From positions 124,001 to 188,000 of the forward strand of contig NZ_JBHGAP010000001.1 of NCBI RefSeq assembly GCF_042610495.1: DNA of 64,000 nucleotides. Reading direction: 5' to 3'. The DNA comes from RU20A sp042610495. GTDB taxonomy: Bacteria > Pseudomonadota > Alphaproteobacteria > Rhizobiales > Rhizobiaceae. The position numbers were made by a program, and so were the translations under genes. Under the pieces are notes generated by a model, which saw only the letters and a program-made list of their open reading frames with translations, did not search any database and was not told the DNA's origin. The first letter of the stretch is position 1. Every line of letters starts with the position of its first letter. Below are positions 25,938 to 36,846 of this stretch, in pieces.

Positions 25938-26207
25938 ATGTCTGCTCTGTCGATTGCTGTTTTATCCGTGGTGAATGCGTCCTTCGGATCGACGTTGTCC
26001 TGTTCTGATCTGGCGGCGAAGCTTGCAGATCCCACCTGTGTGGATGCGCGGGACCCATGGGCCTTCGCATTCTTTTCCGAAGTGGCGGTGGCGGACCAGC
26101 GTGCTTTTCTGATGGAGGCGGCAGTCGATCAGGACCGTGCTGTGGAACTTGCGACACGGTTTTCCGCTCTAGCGGGCTACGATCTCCCGCTGGCCAAAGC
26201 GTCCTGA
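25938..26207 (+). CDS. Small protein paired with an AbiEii-like nucleotidyltransferase (possible antitoxin)
   Basis: 89 residues, not recognised as a known domain. The ATG at 25938 has GGAGG 6 bases upstream. The sequence is mildly acidic and predicted helical (SDLAAKLADP, WAFAFFSEVAVADQRAFLMEA, DRAVELATRFSALAGYDLP). The stop is followed after one base by the ATG of the nucleotidyltransferase, so the two are co-translated. By analogy with AbiE modules, where a small partner precedes the toxin, an antitoxin or accessory role is possible. It does not look like the winged-helix AbiEi antitoxin. Confidence 0.6.
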   Translation: MSALSIAVLSVVNASFGSTLSCSDLAAKLADPTCVDARDPWAFAFFSEVAVADQRAFLMEAAVDQDRAVELATRFSALAGYDLPLAKAS

Positions 26208-26208
26208 G

Positions 26209-26880
26209 ATGATGCAGACCAGCAATTGGGGCGAATTGTTTCAGTACGCGATTTCGATCCTCGAACAGGCAAGTGCGCGGGTTCCGATCCACGGAAGTTG
26301 GACCTTCGGCGGCGGAACGTCGCTGATGCTCCAGATCGGGCACCGTGAAAGTTTCGACATTGATCTTTTTCTCGATGATCCCCAACTCCTGCCATATCTC
26401 AATCCTGAGACACAGGGGTTCCGTTTGCCAAAGCCGCCGAATGCCTGTCAGACGGATGGTCTTCGTGTGCTGAAAGTCGTGTTCTCAAATGTCGGTGAGA
26501 TCGATTTCATTTGTGCACCGCCTCTCACGGATGCGCCCACACGCTCACGTGACATCGCCGGCCAACTCTGCCTGTTGGACACCCCTGCAGAAATCGTAGC
26601 GAAGAAAGTGTTCTATCGTGGCGCTTCTCTTCAGCCGCGGGACATGTTCGACATTGCCTGTGTGATGGAGGTCATGGGACGTGCTTATCTTGAGGACGCC
26701 CTACGCCCGTTCGCCGACCGTTGCGCGGTTGCCCTTAAGGTCGCCAAAGGAATGGACGATCTGCTCGCCAAAACGGTGATGCGCCACCTCCTGATCCGCG
26801 AACCCTTCACCTCTGTGCCGGAAAAAGCCCAGGCAGAAACGATCGACCTCATGTCTGCTGTGATCGCAGGTAGACGATAG
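26209..26880 (+). CDS. AbiEii/AbiGii-type nucleotidyltransferase
   Basis: 223 residues. The nucleotidyltransferase core is clear: GGGTSL at 34-39 and HRESFDIDLF with Asp50 and Asp52 as the metal pair, then LRVLKVVFSNVGEIDFIC supplying a third acidic residue, and TPAEIVAKKVFYRG near 126-139, matching the conserved Lys-bearing helix of AbiEii-like proteins. Known relatives are type IV toxins or abortive-infection effectors, some modifying tRNA acceptor ends; the target here is unknown. Codon use is less G/C-biased than in gmk or rsmA, consistent with acquisition. Confidence 0.8.
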   Translation: MMQTSNWGELFQYAISILEQASARVPIHGSWTFGGGTSLMLQIGHRESFDIDLFLDDPQLLPYLNPETQGFRLPKPPNACQTDGLRVLKVVFSNVGEIDFICAPPLTDAPTRSRDIAGQLCLLDTPAEIVAKKVFYRGASLQPRDMFDIACVMEVMGRAYLEDALRPFADRCAVALKVAKGMDDLLAKTVMRHLLIREPFTSVPEKAQAETIDLMSAVIAGRR

Positions 26881-26925
26881 CCTCGACCGCGATCGAGCAT
26901 CGCCATTTCAAGCGAAACCACCCCC

Positions 26926-27759
26926 TCACAAACACCCCGCCAACCGGCAAAACTCCTCCACCGACAACGTCTCCGCCCGCCGCTGCGGATCGATCTCCGC
27001 CCGCGCCAGAAGCGCTTCGCCGCCAATGGATTTGACGCTCTGGCGCAGCATTTTGCGGCGCTGGCCGAAGGCGGCGGCGGTGACTTTTTCGAGTTTGGCG
27101 GGATCGCAGGGGATGGGGTTGGCGATCGGCGTCAAGTGGACGACGGTGGAGGTTACCTTCGGCGGGGGAGTGAAGGCTTGCGGCGGCACGTCGAAGGCCA
27201 TGCGCGCATCCGTGCGCCAGCCCGCGAGCACGCCGAGGCGGCCATAGTGGTCGTCGTCGGGGCCGGCGACGATGCGCAAGCCCACTTCGCGCTGAAACAT
27301 CAGCGTCATCGAGGCATAGAAGGGCGGCCAGGAGGCCGGCAGCAGCCAGTTGACGAGGAGCTGCGTGCCGACATTGTAGGGCAGGTTCGCGATGATGTGC
27401 ACCGGCCCGTCGGCGTCTTTGGCGAGCGCTTCGAAATCCGTCTTCAGCGCATCGCCCTCGATCGCCGTCAGCCGGCCCGGATAGTGGTCGGAAATTTCGG
27501 CCAGTGCTGGAAGCGCGCGGGGGTCGCGCTCAATCGCGATGACGCGTTTGGCGCCGAGCGCCAGGATGGCGCGCGTCAGCCCGCCGGGGCCGGGGCCGAC
27601 CTCGATGACGGTGGCCCCTTCCAGAGGCCCGGCCGTGCGGGCGATCTTCTGGGTGAGGTTGAGATCGAGCAGAAAATTCTGGCCGAGCGCCTTCTTCGCA
27701 TCCAGCCCATGGCGCTGGATCACGTCGCGCAGCGGCGGCAGTCCGTCAAGCGCGGCCAT
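26926..27759 (-). CDS. rsmA: 16S rRNA dimethyladenosine transferase RsmA (KsgA)
   Basis: Dimethylates two adjacent adenosines near the 3' end of 16S rRNA during 30S maturation. 277 residues with KKALGQNFLLDLNLTQKI, the SAM loop VIEVGPGPGGLTRAIL, the catalytic NLPYN motif, and the C-terminal domain with FTPPPKVTSTVV. It begins on the last base of the pdxA stop (TGATG overlap), so translation is coupled. Convergent with the island to its left, 45 bases away. Confidence 0.97.
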   Translation of the reverse strand: MAALDGLPPLRDVIQRHGLDAKKALGQNFLLDLNLTQKIARTAGPLEGATVIEVGPGPGGLTRAILALGAKRVIAIERDPRALPALAEISDHYPGRLTAIEGDALKTDFEALAKDADGPVHIIANLPYNVGTQLLVNWLLPASWPPFYASMTLMFQREVGLRIVAGPDDDHYGRLGVLAGWRTDARMAFDVPPQAFTPPPKVTSTVVHLTPIANPIPCDPAKLEKVTAAAFGQRRKMLRQSVKSIGGEALLARAEIDPQRRAETLSVEEFCRLAGCL

Positions 27760-28790
27760 CAGCGTGCCGCTCCGCTGGAGGAGGCCGCCAGCCTGTCGGC
27801 GAGCTTCAGGGCGGCCAGCAGGCTGTCGGCCCGCGCAATGCCCTTGCCGGCGATCGGAAAGGCCGTGCCGTGGTCGGGGGAGGTGCGGATGAAGGGCAGG
27901 CCGAGCGTCGCATTCACGCTGTCATCGAAGCCGAGCGCCTTGGCCGGGATGAGGGCCTGGTCGTGATACATGCAGATCGCCACGTCGTAGGTCTCGCGCG
28001 CGCGGTCGTGGAACAGGGTGTCGGCCGGCAGCGGTCCGACGGCGCGGATGCCCTCGGCCACCAGGCGCTCGACCACGGGCCGGATGATCGCGTCGTCCTC
28101 AAGCCCCAGCGCGCCGCCTTCGCCGGCATGCGGATTGAGGCCTGCCAGCGCCAGCCGCGGGGAGGGGATGGCGAAGCGGTCACGAAGGTCGCGGGCCGTG
28201 ATGACGGCGGTGTCGTAGACGAGTGCTTCAGTGAGTGCCGCCGGCACGTCCTTCAGCGGAATATGGATCGTCACGGGCACGGCATTGAGCTTCGGCCCGG
28301 AGAGCAGCATGACGGGGAGATAGGGCCCCTTGCCGTCGCGTGCGGCAATGTCGGCCAGGAATTCCGTATGACCCGGAAAAGCGAAGCCGGCATCGTAGAG
28401 CACGGATTTGGCGATCGGGCAGGTGACGACGGCCGAGGTGCGGCCGGCCCGCGTCAGCGCCACGGCCGTCTCGATCGCCTCGATCACCGCGCCCGCATTT
28501 GCGCTGTCGGGCGCCCCTGCCACGACCGGTGCGGCGCAGGCAACCGGCAGCACCGGCAGCGCCTCGTCGAAGAGATCGCAGGCGCTTTCGGCGTCTGCGG
28601 CGCGGATCGGAAAGGAGAGGTGGAGCGCAGCAGCCCGCGAAAGGAGCACGTCGGGATCGCCGATGAAGAGGAAGGGCGGCGTGCCCCAGTCCTTTCGGGC
28701 GGCATAGCAGGCCAGCGCCACGTCGGGGCCGATGCCGGCGGGATCGCCCATCGAGAGCGCCAGCGCCCGTTTCGCCGCTCCGGCCATCAA
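27759..28790 (-). CDS. pdxA: 4-hydroxythreonine-4-phosphate dehydrogenase PdxA
   Basis: NAD-dependent step of pyridoxal-phosphate synthesis. 343 residues, with LSMGDPAGIGPDVAL at the N-terminus and the three metal histidines in HIPLKDVP, LNPHAGEGG and MYHDQALIPAK. Complete. It lies between the surA-like gene and rsmA, as in the surA-pdxA-ksgA order of E. coli. Confidence 0.97.
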   Translation of the reverse strand: MMAGAAKRALALSMGDPAGIGPDVALACYAARKDWGTPPFLFIGDPDVLLSRAAALHLSFPIRAADAESACDLFDEALPVLPVACAAPVVAGAPDSANAGAVIEAIETAVALTRAGRTSAVVTCPIAKSVLYDAGFAFPGHTEFLADIAARDGKGPYLPVMLLSGPKLNAVPVTIHIPLKDVPAALTEALVYDTAVITARDLRDRFAIPSPRLALAGLNPHAGEGGALGLEDDAIIRPVVERLVAEGIRAVGPLPADTLFHDRARETYDVAICMYHDQALIPAKALGFDDSVNATLGLPFIRTSPDHGTAFPIAGKGIARADSLLAALKLADRLAASSSGAAR

Positions 28791-28797
28791 ATTGTCC

Positions 28798-29745
28798 TTA
28801 GCGCGAGACGATCTGGGCGCGCTTGCGCAGCTCGTCGAGATAGCGCTTGCTGTTCTCGTCTTCGCCGGCTTCCTTCTTCTTGCCGAGATCCTCGGCGCGG
28901 AAGACGATTTCGGCCGCCACGTCGTCGTTCACCTGCCGCTTCTTGCAGATGCCGAGATATTCGACGCCACGCTCGGTCACGCGCGTATCGGTGGTGATGC
29001 CGTCGCCGGCCTTCAGCACCAGCGGCTTCCAGTCATCGGGCAGTTCCTGCTCCAGCACGCGGCCGAGGCTGCGGATGGACACGTCATGCATGGTGGCGGC
29101 AAAGACCTTGGCCTGGTCGCAGCCCGGATATTTGGCGCGCGAGGCCTTGGCTTCCGCCTGGCGCTTGCCGAGGATCTGGGCACGGCGCTTTTCCGGCACG
29201 ACGAAGATCACCTGCTGCAGGAAATACTCGGTCGTCACGGGCTTCTTGCCGCCGTTCTCCTGCATGCGCTTCACGAGATCGGCGCCCGACATGCGGTTTC
29301 CGCCGAGATTGTAGCGAAGGTTCACGACGCGCGGCCAGCTCATCTGCACGGCGATATAGGCCTTGAAATGCGCGGTGGTCACGCCGGCCTTGTCGAGGAT
29401 GGTGTTGAGCTGGGCGGCCGTCAGCTTGTTGCTCTGGGCAAAGCGCAGGAACGCCGCATCCACATCCTGGGTCGAGACCGACATGCCGACGCGGGCGACT
29501 TCCGCGCGCTTCAGCACTTCCTCGATCAGCTGTTCGCGGGCTGTGGCCTGCAGATTGCCGCCCTGGCGCTGCAGCTTTAGGAAGGCGACGCGCTTGGCAA
29601 TATCGCCGGACGTGATCGCAGTATCGTTGACGGTGACGCGGATGGCGCTGCCGCTGCCCGCGGCGAGGGCTGCGGTTGATGTCGGCGCGACCATCGCGGC
29701 TCCCATGAGGCCTGCCAGCACGGCTGCGCGGATCATCCGGTTCAT
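28798..29745 (-). CDS. surA: SurA-type periplasmic chaperone
   Basis: 315 residues from the ATG at 29745, which has GGAG 8 bases upstream; an in-frame ATG 18 bases earlier is possible. A signal peptide (MNRMIRAAVLAGLMGAAMVAPTSTAALA) precedes the SurA N-terminal domain (IRVTVNDTAITSGDIAKRVAFLKLQRQ), then one parvulin-like region (about 150-290) that looks degenerate. E. coli SurA has two parvulin domains, so this is a short form. Its neighbours lptD and pdxA support a role in outer-membrane protein folding, including LptD. Confidence 0.88.
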   Translation of the reverse strand: MNRMIRAAVLAGLMGAAMVAPTSTAALAAGSGSAIRVTVNDTAITSGDIAKRVAFLKLQRQGGNLQATAREQLIEEVLKRAEVARVGMSVSTQDVDAAFLRFAQSNKLTAAQLNTILDKAGVTTAHFKAYIAVQMSWPRVVNLRYNLGGNRMSGADLVKRMQENGGKKPVTTEYFLQQVIFVVPEKRRAQILGKRQAEAKASRAKYPGCDQAKVFAATMHDVSIRSLGRVLEQELPDDWKPLVLKAGDGITTDTRVTERGVEYLGICKKRQVNDDVAAEIVFRAEDLGKKKEAGEDENSKRYLDELRKRAQIVSR

Positions 29746-29905
29746 GCGCTTCACTCCACCCATTGGAATTGTGTCCAGTGGCCGCAACGGCCCCATCGCT
29801 CGATGGCATGCATAAACCATGCGGCCAAACGATGACAAGTGCGACGGTGAAAGCCGGCGGCGGCACGTCTGCGTGCTCGCGCCGGCCCGTTTTGCCCGTC
29901 TGCTG

Positions 29906-32245
29906 TCAGTTGTTCAGATCGTCGAACTTGGCATCGCCGACATTGATGTCGCCCAGCGTGCGGAAGCTGATGCGCGCGCCGATCGACCAGTCATTGGCGA
30001 CCGTCGAGTTCTTGTCGCGCTCCCGCTTGTAGACGATCGAAAACAGCGTGTCCTGGTCATCATAGGTGATGCCGAGGCCATTGCGGGAAATGACCTCGTT
30101 GTTGATGTCGTAGGTCAGCGAGCCGAAGACAGACCAGTAGTCGGCGAAGCGATAGGCTGCGGCGGTCTGCACCTCGTCACGATCGACGATCTCGCCATAC
30201 AGCGGCTGCGCGGCGATGCTGGTGTAGGTGATCAGCGACTGCCAGTAGATGCCTTCGTAACCGAGCGTCGCATCGGCACGGTTCAGGTCGAGGGTCTTCT
30301 CGTCCAGGCGCGCGCTGAGGCTTGCCGTCACGCCGGTGGGTGCATCGATGCCGATCATGCCGACGAAATCGGAAACATCCGTCTCGAGGCCGGAATTCGC
30401 ACCGACCTTGACGAGATCGTCAGTGGCAAAGGAATTGACCCCGCCCAGATGATAGGACTGGCCGAAAATGCCGCGCAGCGAATAGCCATTGTCGAAATTG
30501 CCGGTGTAGCGGAAGCCGACATTGGCGCGCGAGCCGCCCTCGATCCGGTCGAAACCGGAGAACTTGTCACGCTCGAAGAGGTTGGTCGCATCGAAGACGA
30601 AGCTTTGCGCGTCCTCGTTCGGCAGGCGCCCGCCGAAGTCCTCGTTCGGGCGCGCGTAGACCTGCACGATGGGCTCGAGCACATGGCTGCTGTGCTCGGT
30701 CGCCATCAGGATCGGATAGCGCGCCTCGAGGCCTGCTGTCAGCATCGAGCGCGTGACCGCGTCTTCGGTGGCATAGTTGCCACCGTAGCCCGGACCCGGA
30801 TTGTCCATGTTGAGGCCGACGAGATCGCCGCGCGCCGCCAGAAGCGGGGTCAGCGAAAGGCCGCCGGGCACAATGAACGTCCGCTTCCATTCCGCTTCGC
30901 TGGTCAGCCGATGCGCGGAGCCTTCGAGCCCCGGAAAACGCTCGACGCCGAGAACGGTAAAGCTGTCCTTGCCGCTGCGGTGAACGTTGGTCAGGTTGAC
31001 ATCGACATTGAGCTCGCCACCGGCCACCGGCTTCGGTGCGGTGTAGGAGTAGTCGAGCACCTGGGCGATTGCCTGCTTTTTCTCCCTGGCGCTGCCGAGA
31101 TCGGCATCCTGGATGTCGAAGTAGAAGCCCCGCAGATCAAAATAGTTGCGGCTGCCGAGACCCGTCAAATAGGCCTGGTTGGTGTAGGTGGTGCCGTCGA
31201 AGGTCGACAGCTCGTAGGTCTTGGCGAAGTTGTTGTCGCTCTGGACCAGAACGTCCCAGCCGAAGGTCCAGCGCGGATTGATCTCGAACCGGCCCTTCGA
31301 CGCCACCATGCCGCGGTTCAGCTCTACGGCATCGGTTGTGTTGGGCGTGAAGACCGAGCGGTCAAGCTGATGGATCCCGGCAAAGGACAGCGTGTGCTGG
31401 CCATTGTGGAAGCGCTGGCGGAATTCGCCTTCCAGAAGGAAACCCTGCTTGGTTAGTCCCGTCGCCGTCAGCGTCGCATCCATGTCCGGGCGGATCGCCC
31501 AGTAATAGGGGACGGACAGCTGCGCGCCGAGCTTCTGCGTGTACTTCACCCGCGGGAACAGGAAGCCGCTCTTGCGCTTCACCGTATGGTCGGGAAGTTC
31601 AAGCACCGGCAGGTAGACCAGGGGCTGGCCGAAGAGCTCGAAACGGGCGTTTTCCAGCCGGACAGTCCGGGTGCGCCCGTTCTGTACGATGCGCTGTGCC
31701 TTGATCTGCCAGAGCGAGCGATGATCGGGCTTCGTCGCACACGGGGTGCAGGCCGTGTAGACGGCCTTGTTCAGCACGAATTCCTCGCCGTTGATGCGCT
31801 CGCCGCTGGCCGCCGCAAGCTTGGTGAGGTCGGTCGTCTCGATTCGCAGCTGCTCGATGAACCCGTTGCCGAAATCGTCCGTCAGATCCATGCGGTCGCC
31901 GTACACACGGTTGCCGCCGGGCTCGATCAGCTCGATCTTGCCGGTGGCGATGACACGGCCGCCCTTCTGATCGTACTCGACCTGCTCGGCCACCATCTGG
32001 TAGCCGCCATAATTGATCTGCACATTGCCACGCACGATCACGCGGCCGGAATCATTATTGTAAACAAGCTCGTTCGCCGAGAGCAGCATCTTCGCGTCGG
32101 GCGCGATGTTGGGCTGCAACTGGTCGATCGTCGTGGACTGAGCCTGAACGGTGAGGGGCGTTCCCGTCATGAGACCGAACGCGGCAACGCCTGCAAGCAG
32201 GGCCACCTTCGTCCGCCTGATCGGGTCGCGGTCACGTGCCGCCAC
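29906..32245 (-). CDS. lptD: LPS-assembly protein LptD
   Basis: Outer-membrane translocon that inserts lipopolysaccharide into the outer leaflet. 779 residues. A signal peptide ends near VQA (residues 33-35), followed by the OstA/LptA-like periplasmic jellyroll (about 55-190; MLLSANELVYNNDSGRVIVRGNV) and the long beta barrel, ending DINVGDAKFDDLNN. Two Cys near 165-168 (CTPCAT) are the periplasmic pair. It overlaps lptG by one base. Confidence 0.96.
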   Translation of the reverse strand: MAARDRDPIRRTKVALLAGVAAFGLMTGTPLTVQAQSTTIDQLQPNIAPDAKMLLSANELVYNNDSGRVIVRGNVQINYGGYQMVAEQVEYDQKGGRVIATGKIELIEPGGNRVYGDRMDLTDDFGNGFIEQLRIETTDLTKLAAASGERINGEEFVLNKAVYTACTPCATKPDHRSLWQIKAQRIVQNGRTRTVRLENARFELFGQPLVYLPVLELPDHTVKRKSGFLFPRVKYTQKLGAQLSVPYYWAIRPDMDATLTATGLTKQGFLLEGEFRQRFHNGQHTLSFAGIHQLDRSVFTPNTTDAVELNRGMVASKGRFEINPRWTFGWDVLVQSDNNFAKTYELSTFDGTTYTNQAYLTGLGSRNYFDLRGFYFDIQDADLGSAREKKQAIAQVLDYSYTAPKPVAGGELNVDVNLTNVHRSGKDSFTVLGVERFPGLEGSAHRLTSEAEWKRTFIVPGGLSLTPLLAARGDLVGLNMDNPGPGYGGNYATEDAVTRSMLTAGLEARYPILMATEHSSHVLEPIVQVYARPNEDFGGRLPNEDAQSFVFDATNLFERDKFSGFDRIEGGSRANVGFRYTGNFDNGYSLRGIFGQSYHLGGVNSFATDDLVKVGANSGLETDVSDFVGMIGIDAPTGVTASLSARLDEKTLDLNRADATLGYEGIYWQSLITYTSIAAQPLYGEIVDRDEVQTAAAYRFADYWSVFGSLTYDINNEVISRNGLGITYDDQDTLFSIVYKRERDKNSTVANDWSIGARISFRTLGDINVGDAKFDDLNN

Positions 32246-33330
32246 TAGCCATCCTCCTGATGCAATAGAATCGTCGAGCCCAGCGCCATCGCTACAACAA
32301 CTGGCAACCAGGCTGCAACGAACGGAGGCACTACACCGCTGCTCCCGAATGCTTTTACAAGCACGGTCACGACATAAAGCACGAAGCCTGCGAGGATTCC
32401 ACCGAGAATTACCGACCGGCTCTGGTGGAACCGGCTGAACTTCAGCGAAACGCTGGCGGCAATGAGCGTCATGGCCACGAGAAGCACGGGAAGCGAGAGC
32501 ATGGAGTGAAATTGCGTCTCCATCGCCGCTGTGGAAAACCCGAACGAACGGGCCACTTCGATCTTCCGGGGAAGATCAAAGAAATCAATGGCGTCTGCCT
32601 TGGCTAACGTTTCGCGTACGAATTCGGGCTTGAGCGCCGTCGGAATTTTCAGTGTCTCGAATCGACGCGGCAATTCCCCGTTTCGGGTTTCCGTCACGGT
32701 GTTAAGCAGCCAGTAACCATCTTCGAGCTTTGCCGAGCGGGCATCCTGCCGAACAGTGATGCTGCCCTGTGGATCAAAATGGATCACGGTGACATCGAGC
32801 AGTGTCGCGCCGTCGTCCTGAACTGAGCCAGCGCCGATGATCGCGTCGTCGCCCTTGTGGATCTGGCGCAGCCACGGAATGGAAAGCGCGGAGGACGACC
32901 GATTGCCGCCGCCCCATTCGGCCTGCAGCGCCTCGGCCTTCTTTGCACCCCACGCCGCGATGGGATTGATGGCCGCGACCGCGAGAATGCCGAAGATGAG
33001 CGAACCCGCCACGAAGGGCCGCAGGAACTGCCAGGCCGAAATCCCCGCCGCCCGCGTAACCACCAGCTCGTAGCGGCGGTTGAGCGCGATCAGCGTGGTC
33101 ATGGCCGAAAACAGCGCCACGAAAGGCACGGTCTGCTGCAGGATCATCGGAATGCGCAGCGCCGTCATGAGGAGCGCGCCCGCCACGTGATAATTCGGCA
33201 GGTTCGACATTCGGCTGGTCGTCTCGCTGAAATCGATGATGAAGATCAGCGAGAAGATCCCGACGAGGAAATAGAAGGTCGTCAGCGCATAGCGCTTGAA
33301 GAAATAACCAAACAGCGTGCCGCCGATCAT
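32245..33330 (-). CDS. lptG: LPS export permease LptG
   Basis: Inner-membrane subunit of the LptB2FG exporter. 361 residues: membrane segments near 10-32, 54-75, 98-120, then a periplasmic domain (about 130-265) and three segments at the C-terminus. The YjgP/YjgQ family motif RRYELVVTRAAGISAWQFLRP after the third segment is present. It overlaps lptF by 4 bases upstream and lptD by one base downstream, so the three are one operon. lptB is not in this window. Confidence 0.95.
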   Translation of the reverse strand: MIGGTLFGYFFKRYALTTFYFLVGIFSLIFIIDFSETTSRMSNLPNYHVAGALLMTALRIPMILQQTVPFVALFSAMTTLIALNRRYELVVTRAAGISAWQFLRPFVAGSLIFGILAVAAINPIAAWGAKKAEALQAEWGGGNRSSSALSIPWLRQIHKGDDAIIGAGSVQDDGATLLDVTVIHFDPQGSITVRQDARSAKLEDGYWLLNTVTETRNGELPRRFETLKIPTALKPEFVRETLAKADAIDFFDLPRKIEVARSFGFSTAAMETQFHSMLSLPVLLVAMTLIAASVSLKFSRFHQSRSVILGGILAGFVLYVVTVLVKAFGSSGVVPPFVAAWLPVVVAMALGSTILLHQEDG

Positions 33331-34499
33331 GGAGCGTTCCCCGCATCGTCACCGGCCGGCCGGACCAGCTTCAGCTTGATCATGTGATCGTGGAACTGGT
33401 CGGAGAACCGCGCCGGCAGGATCAGCTTCTTGCTGCCGATCAGCTGGCGAATGCAAAGTCCCGTTGTCAGGAGCGGCACGGCATAGAGGATCGGGATGAA
33501 GATGGCCGAATCCTCCGCGCTGTTGGCAGCATAGAAGGTCATCCAGCGGAACACGAAGGCGATGATCATCACCTGCAGCGTCGGGTGCATGCGCGCCTCG
33601 CGATGCGAGCGGGCGTCGGAGGATACGACGAGCGCCATCAGCGCGAAGACCAGCGGAAAGGTCCATTCCACGAAGCGCCGGTGGATTTCGGCTGAGAAGG
33701 AGAGCGGATTGCTCTGGTAGAATTCGTCCTTCGGATCGGGATGGAAGAGATAGGAAAGCTCCCGGTCGCCCGGCTTCAGGGACGCGCCCGCAGCCTTCTT
33801 CGTCATCTCCGCGAGGTCGAAGGCGTAGCTGTCGAACTTGATGATCGAAACACCGCCATCCGGCTGCTTGCGATGCACCTCGCCGTCCTTCATCACCAGC
33901 GCCGAGCTTGCCTCGTCCACGGCACCCTCGCGTGCATAATAGACGAGTTCGCTTTCCGGATTGCGCGAATCGGCAACGAAGATGCCGGTCAGCACGCCAT
34001 TGCCGCGCCGCCCGCCCACCTGCACGTAAAGCCCGTCGGCGATGCGGCGGAACGAATTTTCCTGCACGACGGAAGACAGAAGGTCGGCGTTGGCCGAGGC
34101 GATCATCTGCCGCACGGCCTGGCGCACCTTCGGCTCCACCACATTGTCGACCGTAAACGAGAAGACGCTGAGGATGGCGGCCAGCATCAGGATGGGCAGC
34201 AAGATGATCCTGCGCGAGCCGCCGGCGGCTTCGATCACCGTCAGCTCGGAATCGGTGTTCATCGTGCCGAGCGTCTGGGTGATGCCGATGGCGAGCGCGA
34301 AGGGCAGCACCAGCGGAATGACGGTCGGCAGGATCAGCGTCGCTAGCTGCAGGAAGGCGCCGATCGACTGTCCCGTATCCGTCACGAGGTTGATTCGCTG
34401 CAGCGCCTGCGTCGTCCAAATGATGCCGAGCACGGGAAGCAGCGCCGCCAGGAACATCTGGAACACGCGGCGCAGGATGTAGCGTTCGAGTATCGTCAT
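33327..34499 (-). CDS. lptF: LPS export permease LptF
   Basis: 390 residues of the YjgP/YjgQ family. It begins MTILERYILRRVFQMFLAALLPVLGIIW and shows the coupling-helix motif TDSELTVIEAAGGSRRIIL near 80-98 that contacts the ATPase LptB. Periplasmic jellyroll region about 125-270, then three membrane segments. First gene of the lptF-lptG-lptD-surA-pdxA-rsmA run. Confidence 0.95.
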   Translation of the reverse strand: MTILERYILRRVFQMFLAALLPVLGIIWTTQALQRINLVTDTGQSIGAFLQLATLILPTVIPLVLPFALAIGITQTLGTMNTDSELTVIEAAGGSRRIILLPILMLAAILSVFSFTVDNVVEPKVRQAVRQMIASANADLLSSVVQENSFRRIADGLYVQVGGRRGNGVLTGIFVADSRNPESELVYYAREGAVDEASSALVMKDGEVHRKQPDGGVSIIKFDSYAFDLAEMTKKAAGASLKPGDRELSYLFHPDPKDEFYQSNPLSFSAEIHRRFVEWTFPLVFALMALVVSSDARSHREARMHPTLQVMIIAFVFRWMTFYAANSAEDSAIFIPILYAVPLLTTGLCIRQLIGSKKLILPARFSDQFHDHMIKLKLVRPAGDDAGNAP

Positions 34500-34854
34500 G
34501 TGATCCCGGGGTGGACCCCTTCATGGAGCAATCTGGCGACCACAGCTCATGGACGCGCGTTGGTGTGGGCCCTCAATACGATCCCCTCGGGCACAGCTCT
34601 AGCCAATGGCTCCGCCGCGGGCAATGCAGCGGGCAGGGGCGGCGCTACAATTTCTCCTTTGGTGGCTTTTTGGTGACGAATGGCAGGCTTGGCAGTTGCG
34701 TGCGGCGATAGGCCATGACGCTTTCCTGTAGATGGAGCCGTCTGCTGCCATGCGCCGCGCCCCTTTTTCTTTGCCTTTGCCGCTCCGCTCCGTAACAGTG
34801 TGGCGACAGGCGCGTCGTCGCATGCGCCACAAGACATCAGTCCCGGAGCCATCC
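34500..34854. other. Divergent intergenic region lptF/pepA
   Basis: This 355-base stretch must hold the promoters of the lptFGD operon and of pepA. I see no protein gene, repeat or convincing promoter match in it. The pepA ribosome site CGGAG lies at its right end. Confidence 0.5.
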
Positions 34855-36345
<1,491 letters not shown>

Positions 36346-36356
36346 GGGGTAAACCG

Positions 36357-36806
36357 GTGACCGAAGTCCTCTTCTACCACCTGACCGAATCCAAGCTGGA
36401 AGACGCGCTGCCGCCGCTTCTGGAAAAATGCCTGGAGCGGGACTGGCGCGTGGTGGTGCAGGTGCCGGACGAGACGCGGCGAGACCGGCTGGATGACCAC
36501 CTCTGGTCCTTCCGCGACGACAGCTTCCTGCCGCATGGCACGGATGCGGCCCCGCATGCGGAAGAACAGCCCGTGCTGATCACCGCTGGCCCCGGCAATG
36601 ACAACGCCGCCACCGTCCGCTTCCTCGTCGACGGTGTCGTGACGCCCGCGCTCGACGCCTACCAGCGCGCCGTCTTCCTCTTCGACGGTTTCCAGACCGA
36701 ACAGGTCGAACACGCCCGCACCGAATGGAAGCGTCTGAAAGCCGAAGGCCACCAGCTGACCTACTGGCAGCAGGACCGGGACGGGCGTTGGGGGAAGAAG
36801 GGGTGA
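36357..36806 (+). CDS. holC: DNA polymerase III subunit chi
   Basis: Clamp-loader accessory subunit linking the holoenzyme to SSB. 149 residues with a GTG start and AAGGGG ribosome site. The chi pattern is clear: EVLFYHLTESKLEDALPPLLEKCLERDWRVVVQ, DDHLWSFRDDSFLPHG, and AVFLFDGFQTEQVEHARTEWKRLK. Complete. Follows pepA closely, in the same transcription unit. Confidence 0.94.
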   Translation: MTEVLFYHLTESKLEDALPPLLEKCLERDWRVVVQVPDETRRDRLDDHLWSFRDDSFLPHGTDAAPHAEEQPVLITAGPGNDNAATVRFLVDGVVTPALDAYQRAVFLFDGFQTEQVEHARTEWKRLKAEGHQLTYWQQDRDGRWGKKG

Positions 36807-36846
36807 GCGCCAAGCCGGCGCAGGCGCCCACCAGCGGAGATCGCCC

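Noticed and set aside
29819..31456. A 545-codon plus-strand frame antisense to lptD
   Set aside because: Shadow of the lptD codon pattern; no ribosome site or domain.
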